64,000 nt of DNA from Chitinophagaceae bacterium (GCA_947381435.1 CANCVE010000001.1:62001-126000); one strand, 5' to 3'; positions 25,448-35,298 are shown, counted from the stretch's first letter. Translations and numbers: made by a program. The notes: generated from the letters alone by a model not told the origin.

Positions 25448-26548
25448 ATGTTGAAAAAATTACTAACAGTAACAACAGCTTTGGCAATCTTTTTTGCTGC
25501 AAACAGTCAGGATTCTACAAAAGGTACTACAACCTTCACAACCTCAGTTGATGCATATTACAGATATGATTTCACTGGAAAATACCAAGCAGCTAACAAT
25601 AAGAATTGCTTTACTAATTCTGCAAATTCATTTGAATTAGGTATGGCATCAATCAAAGTTGATCATAGTTTTGGAAAGCTAGCTGCTACTGCTGACCTTG
25701 GTTTTGGTAGAAGAGCGCAAGAGTTTTCCTATAACGATCTCAATATTCACATGGGCAAATCATTAGTTGACCCAACTGCTGACTCTGTATTGTACTCAGC
25801 TCCTAATTCACTAGCATTTGTGAAACAAGCGTACTTAAGCTATCAACTTACTAGTAAATTAAAAATTACTGCTGGTAAATGGGCAACTCATGTTGGATGG
25901 GAACTAGTTGATGCTTATGCAAATCGTAACTACAGTATGGCTTATGCATTCAACAATGGACCATTCTTTCATACTGGGATAAAAGCTGATATCTCACTAG
26001 GTGGTAAAACAGCTTTAATGGTTGGTGCTGCTAATCCTACTGACTTTAGTACAAGTACATCTGGAAATACTATGTTCATTGCTCAGTTGACTTCTGCTAC
26101 AAAAGATGATAAATTGAAAGCTTATTTAAATTATCAAGGTGGTACTAATGCAGCGTTACCTTCAAATAAATTAAGCCAGTTTGACTTGGTATTAAATTAT
26201 GCTCCTTCTTCAAAGTTCAGTGCTGTATATAATGGAACAATTCAGAACCAAGATGGTCAAAATTGGGGTTCCAATGTTCTTTACTTAAATTATGACCCTA
26301 CTTCATTATTTGGTTTAACATGGAGAAATGAATTATTTGATGATGCAAAAGGTTTGAAATTGGGCACTGCTTCTGCTGCTAAAATTTTCGCTACTACTCT
26401 TTCTGCTAATTTCAGATTAAGCAATTTGACGATTATTCCTGAAGTAAGATTTGATTCGTCAGACAAGGAATATTCCTTTCTTGACAAGGATGGTAATGGT
26501 TCAAAGTCAGCTGCTAGTTTCCTAGTTGCTGTTGCTTACAAATTCTAA
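25448..26548 (+). CDS. Outer-membrane beta-barrel porin next to amtB
   Basis: 366-aa protein with a signal peptide (MLKKLLTVTTALAIFFAANSQ) and a body of alternating strands ending in an aromatic residue (VAVAYKF), as in outer-membrane barrels. Segments such as LAFVKQAYLSYQLTSKLKIT and FELGMASIKVDHSFGKLAAT match the outer membrane beta-barrel family often coded beside ammonium transporters in Bacteroidota. Its role is probably to admit ammonium or small nitrogen compounds through the outer membrane; that is inferred from its neighbours glnN and amtB. A strong terminator follows, so amtB has its own promoter. Confidence 0.82.
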   Translation: MLKKLLTVTTALAIFFAANSQDSTKGTTTFTTSVDAYYRYDFTGKYQAANNKNCFTNSANSFELGMASIKVDHSFGKLAATADLGFGRRAQEFSYNDLNIHMGKSLVDPTADSVLYSAPNSLAFVKQAYLSYQLTSKLKITAGKWATHVGWELVDAYANRNYSMAYAFNNGPFFHTGIKADISLGGKTALMVGAANPTDFSTSTSGNTMFIAQLTSATKDDKLKAYLNYQGGTNAALPSNKLSQFDLVLNYAPSSKFSAVYNGTIQNQDGQNWGSNVLYLNYDPTSLFGLTWRNELFDDAKGLKLGTASAAKIFATTLSANFRLSNLTIIPEVRFDSSDKEYSFLDKDGNGSKSAASFLVAVAYKF

Positions 26549-26558
26549 TTTATTTATT

Positions 26559-26604
26559 TTCTTCTTGATGGAGTATTTATTTATTTCATCAAGAAGAATT
26601 TTTT
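26559..26604 (+). terminator. Intrinsic terminator after the porin gene
   Basis: TTCTTCTTGATG (26559-26570) is perfectly complemented by CATCAAGAAGAA (26587-26598), followed by TTTTTT. Confidence 0.9.
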
Positions 26605-26664
26605 AGCTTCTATACTTTAATATTTAACCTAATTAGGTCTTATTTCAAATTATATTTTATTTAA

Positions 26665-26698
26665 TTTGTTCTTTTTTCAATAATTATCCCTATTTTAG
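26665..26698 (+). promoter_or_regulatory. Promoter of amtB
   Basis: TTTG (26665-26668), a 22-nt spacer and TATTTTAG (26691-26698). Flanking words (TTTGTTC at -33, CTATTTT at -7) match the porin promoter, which suggests common control by nitrogen status. Confidence 0.5.
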
Positions 26699-26758
26699 CC
26701 GAAAGTAGCTAATAAATGCTTAAAAATAATTTATTTACAATTTAAACCCCCTACTATT

Positions 26759-28270
26759 ATGGAATTGATTGGCACATCACCCACACCGAATTTCGTACAG
26801 AGATTCATCAAAGGAAAGAATTGGCGTTTAGGTATCACGCTTTTCACCGGAAAAATGCTAGGACTTTTAGTTGTTTTGGCTGCAATGAAGTTATTACCAG
26901 GTATGATAGCTACTCCCGCTTCTGCAGGAGAAACTTATACCCCACACGAAACAGTGTTGATTAATACTGCTAATACAGTATGGACATTGATTGCTGCATT
27001 CTTAGTATTTGGTATGCAAGCTGGTTTCGTAATGCTTGAAGCTGGTTTTGCTCGTCAGAGAGAAACTGTAAACGTATTGATGGAGTGTCTTTTTGATACT
27101 TGTCTTTGTGGTTTATTATTCTGGGCAATGGGTTACGCTTTCATGTTTAGTGATGGTAGCGGATTTATTGGTAAACATTGGTTCTTCCTTCAAGGAGCTC
27201 CAGACACTTATCTTACTACTGGTATCCCTGTAATTGCACACTGGTTATTCCAATATGCTTTTGCTGATACTTGCTCTACTATTGTATCTGGAGCGATGAT
27301 TGGTCGTACTAGCTTTAGAGGTGATATCCTTTACAGTATTGGTATTACTGGTTTCATCTATCCAATTATTGGTCACTGGGCTTGGGGACCAGATGGTTTC
27401 TTAGCACTTATGGGTAGTGCAGATCATTTCTTGCCTTCTTTAGGTGCTGGTTTCAGAGATTTCGCTGGTTCTACTGTGGTTCATACTATTGGTGGTGTAG
27501 CTTCTTTGGCTGGTGCTATTGTTTTAGGTCCACGTTTAGGTCGTGTTTTCAAACGCGATGGTGGCGGACCAATGAGCGGTCACAATATGACTTTGGGTGC
27601 AGTTGGTACATTCATTCTTTGGTTTGGATGGTACGGATTTAACCCTGGTTCTACACTATCTGCTATAGATATGCAAGGTATTGGTCGTGTAGCTACAAAC
27701 ACTACTTTGGCAGCTTGTGCTGGTGGTATGGTTGCAATGTACTTAGCACTTTGGTTTGGTGATACAAAAGGAAAGTTTGATCTTGCTATGACTTGTAATG
27801 GTGTTCTTGGTGGTCTTGTGGCTATCACTTGCCCTTGTTATTGGGTAGATCCATTAGGAGCTGTATTATTAGGTGGTGTTGCTGGTCTTGTAGTTTATTA
27901 CAGCACTAATTTACTTGAATATCTACGTATTGATGATCCTATTGGTGCGGTTCCAGTACACGGTTTATGCGGTATCTGGGGTACAATCTCTTTAGGTTTA
28001 TTTGCTGCTGGTAAATACGGTGCAACTGGTCCTTTTGGAGCTGACAATTCTGCTCCTGTATCTGGTCTATTCTATGGTGGTGATGCAACCATTTTAAAAG
28101 CACAATTGATAGGTGTTAGCACTATTGCAATAGCTACATTTGTTGTTGCTTTCATTATGATGTATGTTATCAAATTATTGCCAGATCCTTGGGGTCTTCG
28201 TGTAGAAAAACACATTGAAGAAGGTGGATTGGATTTATTAGAACATGGTACTGTAGCTTATCCTGCTTAA
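26759..28270 (+). CDS. amtB: Ammonium transporter
   Basis: 503-aa Amt/MEP/Rh channel with eleven predicted transmembrane helices that conducts ammonium across the inner membrane. The pore twin histidines are H242 (STVVHTIGG) and H401 (PVHGLCGIWGT), and the signature DFAGSTVVHTIGGVASLAGA is intact. AFLVFGMQAGFVMLEAG at about 80 marks the first Amt helix. An extra N-terminal segment of about 60 residues holds one more hydrophobic stretch (residues 27-45). The gene is alone after the porin and ends in a terminator; no glnK follows, unlike many amtB loci, so any PII partner must be elsewhere. Confidence 0.96.
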   Translation: MELIGTSPTPNFVQRFIKGKNWRLGITLFTGKMLGLLVVLAAMKLLPGMIATPASAGETYTPHETVLINTANTVWTLIAAFLVFGMQAGFVMLEAGFARQRETVNVLMECLFDTCLCGLLFWAMGYAFMFSDGSGFIGKHWFFLQGAPDTYLTTGIPVIAHWLFQYAFADTCSTIVSGAMIGRTSFRGDILYSIGITGFIYPIIGHWAWGPDGFLALMGSADHFLPSLGAGFRDFAGSTVVHTIGGVASLAGAIVLGPRLGRVFKRDGGGPMSGHNMTLGAVGTFILWFGWYGFNPGSTLSAIDMQGIGRVATNTTLAACAGGMVAMYLALWFGDTKGKFDLAMTCNGVLGGLVAITCPCYWVDPLGAVLLGGVAGLVVYYSTNLLEYLRIDDPIGAVPVHGLCGIWGTISLGLFAAGKYGATGPFGADNSAPVSGLFYGGDATILKAQLIGVSTIAIATFVVAFIMMYVIKLLPDPWGLRVEKHIEEGGLDLLEHGTVAYPA

Positions 28271-28298
28271 TAGGAAATAGGCTTTGTATTAAAATAGT

Positions 28299-28331
28299 AA
28301 GGGCATCTCATTAATTTGGGATGCCCTTTTT
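28299..28331 (+). terminator. Intrinsic terminator of amtB
   Basis: AAGGGCATC pairs with GATGCCCTT around TCATTAATTTGG and runs into TTTTT. Confidence 0.93.
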
Positions 28332-28417
28332 TGTATCAATCATCTTTGTAAAATGAATTCCTAAAAGCCTATTCGTAAATTCTATCTTTCTATCATTAAC
28401 CTATATTATTACCATCA

Positions 28418-29371
28418 TCAAACTAATGTAATTGAATATTTGGCCACAACATTTGCTTGGTTTACAATAGTGATAAACCTAAATGCTGCATAATTAGAAA
28501 TGCCAAAATCGGCTACTTTAATGCTTGTCTTTATGTTGGCAGGTACCAGTATTTCCGTACTATTCATACCGCCAATGGTATTAGAAAGGAATATTTTACA
28601 TTCCTGATTCAGCTTTACGCTTATACTGTCCGTAGCTACAAATGTATTTCCTAATACTGCTTTTATACCAGTAGCAACAAGCTTTCCTGTAAATACTGTT
28701 TGAGGGTTTACACGCAAAGTTTTCAAATCGAATACTAGTGGGCACAACGTTTCCCTAGTTTCAAAACATTGATCCATTATAAAACCAAGATTTCGGTACT
28801 GCATGTTCATTGCTGCCGTTCTCAATTCATCCAGTTTGCCGCTAGTCATTTTTGTCGTTGTCTTGGCACCGTTCTGTATGCTTCTTGCGTTTAGTAGTTT
28901 GCCATAAGTTACTATCACGGCATCTTTTATGGTTGCTAAATCACTATCGCTTCCCATATTTTTTGCCAATGTTTTGTACGCATTTATCCTCGCATCTATC
29001 CCTTTGGTAGTAAACGATTTCATGCCTTTAGAAAATAAGGACTTATAGCGTGCAGATTTCTTTGTATGTAAAACAAGTATTGCTGGTAGCCAATCGTCCG
29101 ATAAACTTTTTTTTGCCTCTATAAAAGCGTCTTTTACCGTTATTCTATCTCCTTGTTTCAATCCGTCCACACTACTAAGGTTGCTGTAACCATCCATAAA
29201 ATCTAGGTGCAATGGATGGTATCTGTCATAAAGCGGTTGCAGTTCGGGTATTGTTTTGGAGAGTGAAAATAAAGCACTGTCATGATGTAAGCTCAACGTA
29301 ACTGCTTCGTGAACACTTCTTTCTGTCTCTGAATCAAGTTGATTGGATATGTATTTCCAAGGTAAAATCAT
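28418..29371 (-). CDS. Hypothetical protein, paralog A of a Bacteroidota family
   Basis: 317-aa protein without signal peptide or membrane segment. The middle (YKSLFSKGMKSFTTKGIDAR, then INAYKTLAKNMGSDSDLATIKDAV and TYGKLLNARS) aligns clearly with the protein at 45210-46172 (FKKMFPKGKVTLNTGKQQNR, then VNAVKALITTIGTDASLTAV). The N-terminal half is helical and the last 90 residues look like a beta domain (NQECKIFLSNTIGGMNSTEI, AAFRFITIVN). I do not recognise the family. Directly upstream lies a 42-bp tandem array (29463-29666); paralog B is likewise preceded by an array. The C-terminal beta domain could be for binding or surface display, but this is unproven. Confidence 0.65.
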   Translation of the reverse strand: MILPWKYISNQLDSETERSVHEAVTLSLHHDSALFSLSKTIPELQPLYDRYHPLHLDFMDGYSNLSSVDGLKQGDRITVKDAFIEAKKSLSDDWLPAILVLHTKKSARYKSLFSKGMKSFTTKGIDARINAYKTLAKNMGSDSDLATIKDAVIVTYGKLLNARSIQNGAKTTTKMTSGKLDELRTAAMNMQYRNLGFIMDQCFETRETLCPLVFDLKTLRVNPQTVFTGKLVATGIKAVLGNTFVATDSISVKLNQECKIFLSNTIGGMNSTEILVPANIKTSIKVADFGISNYAAFRFITIVNQANVVAKYSITLV

Positions 29372-29462
29372 TTTTTTTATTTTATTAGGTTATAAAGTGC
29401 TTTTTGTATCCATTTAAATGATTCAACCCAGTGTAATCATTCTAATATAGACGAAGTATCTC

Positions 29463-29666
29463 ATTTGCTCTTGTAGGAGAACTCCTCCTTGAGCAAATCT
29501 CTTCGTTTGCTCCTGTAGGAGAACTCCTCCTTGAGCAAATCTCTTCATTTGCTGCTGTAAGAGAACTCCTCCTTGAGCAAATCTCTTCATTTGCTGCTGT
29601 AGTAGAACTCCTCCTTGAGCAAATGAGACAATTCGTTGCTTTTGGAGAACTCCTCCTTAAGCAAAT
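29463..29666. repeat. Tandem array, 42-bp unit x about 5, hairpin in each unit
   Basis: TTTGC begins at 29464, 29506, 29548 and 29590 (exactly 42 bp apart), with a diverged fifth unit. Each unit holds the nested dyad ATTTGCTC...GAGCAAAT around AGGAGAACTCCT. It lies upstream of paralog A. In the remaining spacer (29667-30042) I see no supported gene. Confidence 0.92.
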
Positions 29667-30042
29667 CTTTTTATTTGTTGATTAATGATTGATGTATTGG
29701 TATGAAATTATGCAAATGCTATTTCTTACTTTAACACATGATGAATGAGGCTTTTGATGCTTAATAAAGCTTGTTTGGATGTAATACTATTTCTCTTATT
29801 AATATGAGAGAAACTTAATGGAATGTTATCGAAAAATTGATTAAATAGCCAATGGCGGTGGACTTTACTTTACCCCGCTGTGGCACAATGATAGTTCATT
29901 TATTTTATAACACTAAAGATTGTATTTTGAATAGATACAGGATTGGTTTTGCTAACAAAAAACATTCATATTTAAGTAAGGATAGTTGTTTTAATATTAA
30001 CGGACTGAAAACTATTTGCAACTTACTTTGCAACCTCAAAAA

Positions 30043-30086
30043 ATAGCCGTTCATTAACAAGTTGCAACTTGCTATTGAACGGCTAT
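30043..30086 (-). terminator. Terminator of the Wzi/RemB-like gene
   Basis: ATAGCCGTTCA and TGAACGGCTAT form the outer stem and CAAGTTGCAACTTG the inner part. Read on the minus strand the stem runs into TTTTTTG, about 75 nt after the stop codon of the gene at 30160-31848. Confidence 0.78.
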
Positions 30087-30159
30087 CTTTTAATTAATCA
30101 CCATGATTAATTAAACACAGTTATTGTAGTGATTAATCCAAACTTCTAATAGCTTAAAA

Positions 30160-31848
30160 CTAGAAATCAAACTCTCTACGGGCAATGTTTAGTCTTATAC
30201 CCAACGAATATATTTTAGAATTGAAGTCAGCTTCTCCTTTCTTTGAGTAGTTTCTGATAATTGCATTTGCATCAACATACAAATTGGGTAGTATCTCGTA
30301 GGAAGCTGTAAACGAAGCTAAAAGGCAGGTTGCCGGAATGCCACTTCCTATAAAGAAGCCGTCTCCTCTTGGCTTTCCTTCGGTGTAAAAACGGAAGATA
30401 TTTGAACCAAAATTGTAGCCCGCAGAGTCTAGGCCTTGCTTATAATAGATAACTTTTGCCTGCAACTGCAATTTATTGATGGGCTGATATTTTATGATTC
30501 CCACAAACTCTCTAAAGTTGGCTCCAAGTGGGTGTGCCAAAGGTTGATTGTAGTGAGTGTACGAGCCTATCGTATCATAGTGGGTGTAAACAAACGGACG
30601 AACCACATTCATTTCGGCTTGTACATCTAGGTTCTTAATGCCGAATAGGTCAATAGTTTTAGCACCTATTTGTAAAGCTTGTTTGTTTACAGAACTTCCT
30701 TTACTATATTGTTTTATCTGCTCGAAAGAGAACTCATTTAGTATTAACTGCGAGTAAAACTGTGTTTTCTTGAAAGGATTTGCTTTAATATTCAACCCAA
30801 TAAGTACTTTATCTGGGCTACCCTCTTGTCTTTCCACTGCTCTATAAAAAATAATTGGATTAGCATAATTTAAGGAAAAGCCATTGTTTCGTCCAAACAT
30901 CACACTTTCAAAGGCACCAATATTCAACCATTTGTTAGCTTGGAAATCGAGTTGGTGAAAAGCCATATATTTCTTAGGGAACTGATAATTGCCCCCTGTA
31001 GGATGTGTTTGAACTAGTTCGGCATAAAGCATGTTGTAATTCAGCTTCCAAATACGCGTATTAATCTTTAAAAAAAGAAAGTTATTGCTAAAATTGCTCA
31101 GTATCAAGCTTCTATAACCATCTCCTATAAACACTTTATCATAAGCAAATTGTATATCTGTACTTTTAGAAGCCTTAAACATTACGCCACCATTGGCATT
31201 AAATACATCGAAGCCATCTTTTTTAAAAGGATTGTAGAATCCTTCTCCTGGTACGGCACTAAATTTCTTTATATATTGATTTACGTAAGCAGCATCGGCC
31301 TCTTGGTGTTCGAAAAGGGTAGTGTAATAACCAAAGTTTTTGGATAGCGTTCCTCTTAAAGAAATGGCCCTGATGTTATTGTACAATTGATAGTTTGTGT
31401 TGTTATCGTTGCCTTTAGAGTAGTCGATATGGCCTGTGGCGTAGATAGAAAAGTCTCCTCTCTTTACACCAATATAAGCAGGTTGCGTCAACGCCGTCTT
31501 GGTAAATACATCTCTAAACCTAAGGGAAGAATCTTTTAAATCGTAGCCTTTTCTGTATTCAAAATTCTCTTTCAAACACATTTCTATGTTGTATTTATCT
31601 ACGGAAGATAAACTTATTTTTCCCTCATTTGCCAGCTGATTAATGTATTCGAGCCGCTCGGTAACCACTTTTCTGCTATAAGGACGTATATCGGAGAAGT
31701 TTAAAACCGAATCTTTGCGCAGCTTTATCTGAAGCCTGTCTATTACAGCATATTCTTTTGATCCAAGTGGAATATAGTCCGATTGGGCAAAGACGGTGGC
31801 GGATAAAGCTATTAATGCAATGGCAAATAAAAAACGTATTGACTTCAT
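30160..31848 (-). CDS. Outer-membrane protein of the Wzi/RemB-like type
   Basis: 562-aa exported protein with signal MKSIRFLFAIALIALSATVFAQ and a barrel-like C-terminus ending in an aromatic residue (NIARREFDF). The order of motifs (YIPLGSKEYAVIDRLQIK, IRPYSRKVVTERLEYINQ, FAYDKVFIGDGYRSLILSNF, MLYAELVQTHPTGGNYQFP, FESVMFGRNNGFSLNYANP) resembles capsule-assembly Wzi relatives and the Flavobacterium gliding protein RemB. Likely functions are binding or export of surface polysaccharide or adhesion; the sequence does not separate these. The gene stands alone, next to the GH29 fucosidase on the other strand. Confidence 0.72.
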   Translation of the reverse strand: MKSIRFLFAIALIALSATVFAQSDYIPLGSKEYAVIDRLQIKLRKDSVLNFSDIRPYSRKVVTERLEYINQLANEGKISLSSVDKYNIEMCLKENFEYRKGYDLKDSSLRFRDVFTKTALTQPAYIGVKRGDFSIYATGHIDYSKGNDNNTNYQLYNNIRAISLRGTLSKNFGYYTTLFEHQEADAAYVNQYIKKFSAVPGEGFYNPFKKDGFDVFNANGGVMFKASKSTDIQFAYDKVFIGDGYRSLILSNFSNNFLFLKINTRIWKLNYNMLYAELVQTHPTGGNYQFPKKYMAFHQLDFQANKWLNIGAFESVMFGRNNGFSLNYANPIIFYRAVERQEGSPDKVLIGLNIKANPFKKTQFYSQLILNEFSFEQIKQYSKGSSVNKQALQIGAKTIDLFGIKNLDVQAEMNVVRPFVYTHYDTIGSYTHYNQPLAHPLGANFREFVGIIKYQPINKLQLQAKVIYYKQGLDSAGYNFGSNIFRFYTEGKPRGDGFFIGSGIPATCLLASFTASYEILPNLYVDANAIIRNYSKKGEADFNSKIYSLGIRLNIARREFDF

Positions 31849-32035
31849 AAAACTGAATAATTACTGATTAGGAAATGATAATACCGATGATTATATGAAT
31901 GTATAAGCGTCAAAAATAGTGTTAATGAGCCAAACCTAAAATACTTATATCAATTAAACTTGTCCATTAGGCTTATGTCTTTGATGCTTATCTATATTCG
32001 CAACAAGATTAATTGCACTTACTAAAAAGAAAAGT

Positions 32036-33757
32036 ATGAAAAAAAAGTTACTGGTTGTTATTTCTACATTGCTCATTGGGCAAAGCATGGGAAAAATATC
32101 TGCACAGACTGCAGTATATAGTACCGAAAGAGTTTCAGAAAAATCTACGTTGAATGATCCAAAAATGGATTGGTGGAAGGAGGCGCGCTTTGGCATGTTT
32201 ATCCATTGGGGTTTGTATGCTGTTCCCGCTGGCATATATAATGGAAACAAAGTAAATGGCATTGGCGAGTGGATTATGAACAGGGGAAAGATACCTGTGG
32301 AAGTATATAAAGGTTATGCTGCACAATTTAATCCTGTAAAATATAATGCCGAAGAATGGGTGAAGACTGCAAAAGCAGCTGGAATGAAATATATGGTGCT
32401 AACCAGTAAACACCATGATGGTTTTGCGATGTTTAAATCGGAACATCCGTTTAATATTGTAGATGCCACGCCTTTTAAAAGAGATGCTGTGCAAGAATTG
32501 GCAGATGCCTGCAAGAAATACAACATGAAATTTGGCTTGTATTATTCTCAAGCTCAAGACTGGACAGCACCGGGTGGTGCCGCAAATGGTGGTCATTGGG
32601 ATAGTGCACAAAATGGTAGCATGAGCCAGTATTTAACCACCAAGGCAATCCCTCAGATAAAAGAAATAATGTCTAAATATCATCCTACGGTGCTTTGGTT
32701 TGATACACCTACAGGAATGACGCAAGAATATGCTAATCAGATACTGGATGTGTTAAAACAATACCCCGACCTTATTTATAATAACCGTTTGGGTGGTGGT
32801 GTAAAGGGCGATTTAGAAACGCCAGAACAATACATTCCTGCAACAGGGTATCCAGGAAAGAACTGGGAATCCTGTATGACGATGAATGATACTTGGGGCT
32901 TTAAGAGTTATGATAATAACTGGAAAAGTAGTAAAGTAATTATTCAAAACCTGATAGATATTGCCTCTAAAGGCGGTAATTATTTATTGAATGTAGGGCC
33001 TACTAGCGAGGGATTGATTCCTGAACCATCTATCGAAAGGCTAAAAACAGTAGGAGAGTGGCTTAAATTAAATGGAGAGTCAATCTACGGAACTACAGCT
33101 AGCCCTTTTGCTTATTTAAAGTTTGGTAGATGTACACGCAAAGGGAATAAGCTGTACCTGCACATTTTAAAATGGCCTACCGATGGCATCATCCGCGTAC
33201 CGATGGATAATAAGGTAGTAAAAGCTAGTTTATTGACAGCACCAAAGCAGAAGATTGCAAGTAATATAGTGGGTAAATACACAGAATTTAAACTTCCATC
33301 TACAACAAAAGATACCATTGCAACTGTACTGACAGTACAATTAGAAGGAGAGCCAAAGGTTACCATCGAAGATCCAATACCTTCCTTAGGTAAAGCCGCT
33401 AGTGCTACCGCTTCTTCTCAATCGGCAAAACCATCTTGGGCATTTGATGGTGGCAGAAAAGGTTGGATAGCTAAAGATGGAGAAAAAACAGGTTGGCTTG
33501 CAATAGATTTAGGTAAACCTACTAGCATTGGAAGTATTTCTATCACCGAAGCAGGCACGTTTGATAAGTTTGTAAAAGACTTTAAGTTAGAATATAAAGA
33601 AGGCGAAGAATGGAAGACAATATTTGAAGATAAAACCATTGGTGCAGGATATTTTAAATCTTTCAAGCCTGTGGTGGCAAAAGAATTTAGGATTAATATA
33701 CTAGAAACTAGCAAAACTCCGCAGCTAAAACAAGTGCAATTATACTTCGACGAATAG
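32036..33757 (+). CDS. Alpha-L-fucosidase, GH29, with C-terminal F5/8-type domain
   Basis: 573-aa secreted hydrolase. After a signal peptide (residues 1-24) the GH29 barrel starts with WWKEARFGMFIHWGLYAVPA and SKHHDGFAMF; LWFD places the nucleophile at D223. GNYLLNVGPTSEG is the usual late-barrel motif. A small beta domain follows and then, from about 450, a discoidin-like F5/8C carbohydrate-binding module (SAKPSWAFDGGRKGWIAK, WLAIDLGKPTSIGSISI). The enzyme would release alpha-linked fucose from glycans outside the inner membrane. It is a single gene with no other fucose genes beside it. Confidence 0.92.
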   Translation: MKKKLLVVISTLLIGQSMGKISAQTAVYSTERVSEKSTLNDPKMDWWKEARFGMFIHWGLYAVPAGIYNGNKVNGIGEWIMNRGKIPVEVYKGYAAQFNPVKYNAEEWVKTAKAAGMKYMVLTSKHHDGFAMFKSEHPFNIVDATPFKRDAVQELADACKKYNMKFGLYYSQAQDWTAPGGAANGGHWDSAQNGSMSQYLTTKAIPQIKEIMSKYHPTVLWFDTPTGMTQEYANQILDVLKQYPDLIYNNRLGGGVKGDLETPEQYIPATGYPGKNWESCMTMNDTWGFKSYDNNWKSSKVIIQNLIDIASKGGNYLLNVGPTSEGLIPEPSIERLKTVGEWLKLNGESIYGTTASPFAYLKFGRCTRKGNKLYLHILKWPTDGIIRVPMDNKVVKASLLTAPKQKIASNIVGKYTEFKLPSTTKDTIATVLTVQLEGEPKVTIEDPIPSLGKAASATASSQSAKPSWAFDGGRKGWIAKDGEKTGWLAIDLGKPTSIGSISITEAGTFDKFVKDFKLEYKEGEEWKTIFEDKTIGAGYFKSFKPVVAKEFRINILETSKTPQLKQVQLYFDE

Positions 33758-33768
33758 GAGTTTAGAAA

Positions 33769-33887
33769 TTAACCACAATGAACACAAAGCCTTCACAAGG
33801 GACACAAAGGATTATTTCAATTCGTTGTGTCCTTTGTTTTTTCCCTAGTTTACCTTGTGAAACACCTTTGTGTTCTTTGTGGTTAAT
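33769..33887. repeat. CACAAAG-family inverted repeat
   Basis: TTAACCACAATGAACACAAA and CACAAGGGACACAAAGG on the left are complemented by TTGTGTCCTTTG and CCTTTGTGTTCTTTGTGGTT on the right. Spacing of the CACAA words is 20 bp. Confidence 0.88.
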
Positions 33888-33974
33888 TTCATTCTTTTTA
33901 AGAATTTTATCATGGGTATTGTGAAACCAAATATCTTAGCGACTTATTTATTAACTCAAAAAAACGATTGAAGT

Positions 33975-34562
33975 ATGGATCAACAAACGATTGCTATTAA
34001 AGACACTTCGGCCAATCCGGGGCCGTTAGGTTTACTTGCTTTTGGAATGACAACTGTTTTACTAAACCTCCACAATGCAGGTATCTACGAAATGAACTCC
34101 ATGATACTTGGTATGGGTATCTTTTATGGTGGTATTGCACAAGTGATTGCGGGTATTCTGGAATCTAAAAAGAACAACACATTTGGGTTAACAGCCTTTA
34201 CATCTTACGGGTTCTTCTGGCTTTCATTGGTTGGATTGATTGTATTTCCTAAGCTTGGCTGGATAGACAAAACTTCTGGTACTGCATTGATTGCGTACCT
34301 AATTATGTGGGGAATCTTTACATTTCTATTGTTTTTCGGTACACTCAGACTAAACAAAGCACTTCAGTTTGTGTTTGCTAGCCTTACTGTTTTGTTCTTT
34401 TTACTAGCTCTTGGAGATGCTACTGAGAATGCAGCCATCAAAACATTTACTGGTTACGAAGGGATTGTTTGTGGTGGTTCTGCCATCTACACAGGCGTTG
34501 CTACTTTGCTAAACGAGGTTTATGGTAAAGATGTTTTACCATTGGGAGTGGTGAAGAAATAG
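33975..34562 (+). CDS. Acetate/succinate uptake transporter (GPR1/FUN34/YaaH family)
   Basis: 195-aa membrane protein with six hydrophobic helices. The family signature NPGPLGLLAFGMTTVLLNLH (N-P-A/G-P-L-G-L) lies at residues about 14-33 and the rest follows the SatP pattern (GGIAQVIAGILESKKNNTFG, TAFTSYGFFWLSLV). Members take up acetate or succinate with protons. Length is normal. The gene is monocistronic with a repeat upstream and an intrinsic terminator 23 nt downstream. An acetate-metabolism neighbour is not present, so physiological context is not visible. Confidence 0.93.
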   Translation: MDQQTIAIKDTSANPGPLGLLAFGMTTVLLNLHNAGIYEMNSMILGMGIFYGGIAQVIAGILESKKNNTFGLTAFTSYGFFWLSLVGLIVFPKLGWIDKTSGTALIAYLIMWGIFTFLLFFGTLRLNKALQFVFASLTVLFFLLALGDATENAAIKTFTGYEGIVCGGSAIYTGVATLLNEVYGKDVLPLGVVKK

Positions 34563-34584
34563 GCTATTTACAATTACTTTATAG

Positions 34585-34619
34585 AACGCATCTTATCAGC
34601 AATGATAAGGTGCGTTTTT
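34585..34619 (+). terminator. Intrinsic terminator of the acetate transporter
   Basis: AACGCA-CTTATC pairs with GATAAG-TGCGTT around AGCAAT, followed by TTTTG. Confidence 0.88.
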
Positions 34620-34639
34620 GTTTGTGGTAGGTTCTGTTT

Positions 34640-34680
34640 TACCACATGGAGCACAAAATTTTTCACAAAGAAACACAAGG
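34640..34680. repeat. Half-copy of the CACAAAG repeat
   Basis: TTACCACATGGAGCACAAAA and TCACAAAGAAACACAAGG form one arm only. From here to 35190 the spacer holds no gene I can support, only short AT-rich words and a CATCATC/GATGATG dyad near 34850-34890. Confidence 0.6.
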
Positions 34681-35190
34681 ATTTATAAGGTATTTAGAGA
34701 CCGTTTTTGATTGAAGCGAAAACATGCTTTTCCTTCCTTTACTGATAATACCTACCAAGGCATCAATGTTTTACAAGCGCGTGTAGTAGTATGATTAGTA
34801 GTCGTTCTTCTGCCATCATCAAATAAATGGATTACTTCTGCCCAAAACTCGGATGAATGATGATAAACTACTCATCATCATTCAAAAATATTTTTATCTT
34901 TTTTTAGATAAATGGGGTCGATTTGTTCTCTTTTATTTTACACTTGAAAAGAAACAATAAAAACTTCGATACCTTTTGCTTGAAGATTTATTGAAATAGA
35001 CCGAGTATTTCAGTCATTACAAAGGAGTCCCTACCCAATAAGGAAGCATACACTTTAAAGAGATTTCTTTACAATGATTAGTTTCAAGAAAGTACTCATC
35101 GAAAATCTAGCTGTCAGCCTGAGGCATTAATTAGTGATTCTAAAGTTTGTTGTAAATGACAAATCGCTTAGTTCTACTCCATAATCGTCG

Positions 35191-35274
35191 CGTCATTGCG
35201 AGAAACGAAGCAATCTTTTTTAGGATTATTACGCTTAATCTTATTAAAAGGTTGCTTCGTTCCTCGCAAAGACG
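35191..35274. repeat. CGTCATTGCGAG...CTCGCAAAGACG palindromic repeat, copy 1
   Basis: CGTCATTGCGAGAAACGAAG is complemented by CTTCGTTCCTCGCAAAGACG across a short AT-rich centre. This phrase is familiar from many unrelated bacterial genomes. A second copy is at 46361-46450. Confidence 0.85.
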
Positions 35275-35298
35275 GGGAGACCTGAGCGATTTTAAAAG

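Noticed and set aside
29463-29666. Possible CRISPR array
   Set aside because: Units are contiguous with no unique spacers, and no cas genes are present; the same applies to the other five arrays.
29852-30046. 64-aa frame ending at a hairpin
   Set aside because: The hairpin is better explained as the terminator of the minus-strand gene at 30160-31848; the frame has no RBS, promoter or recognisable content.
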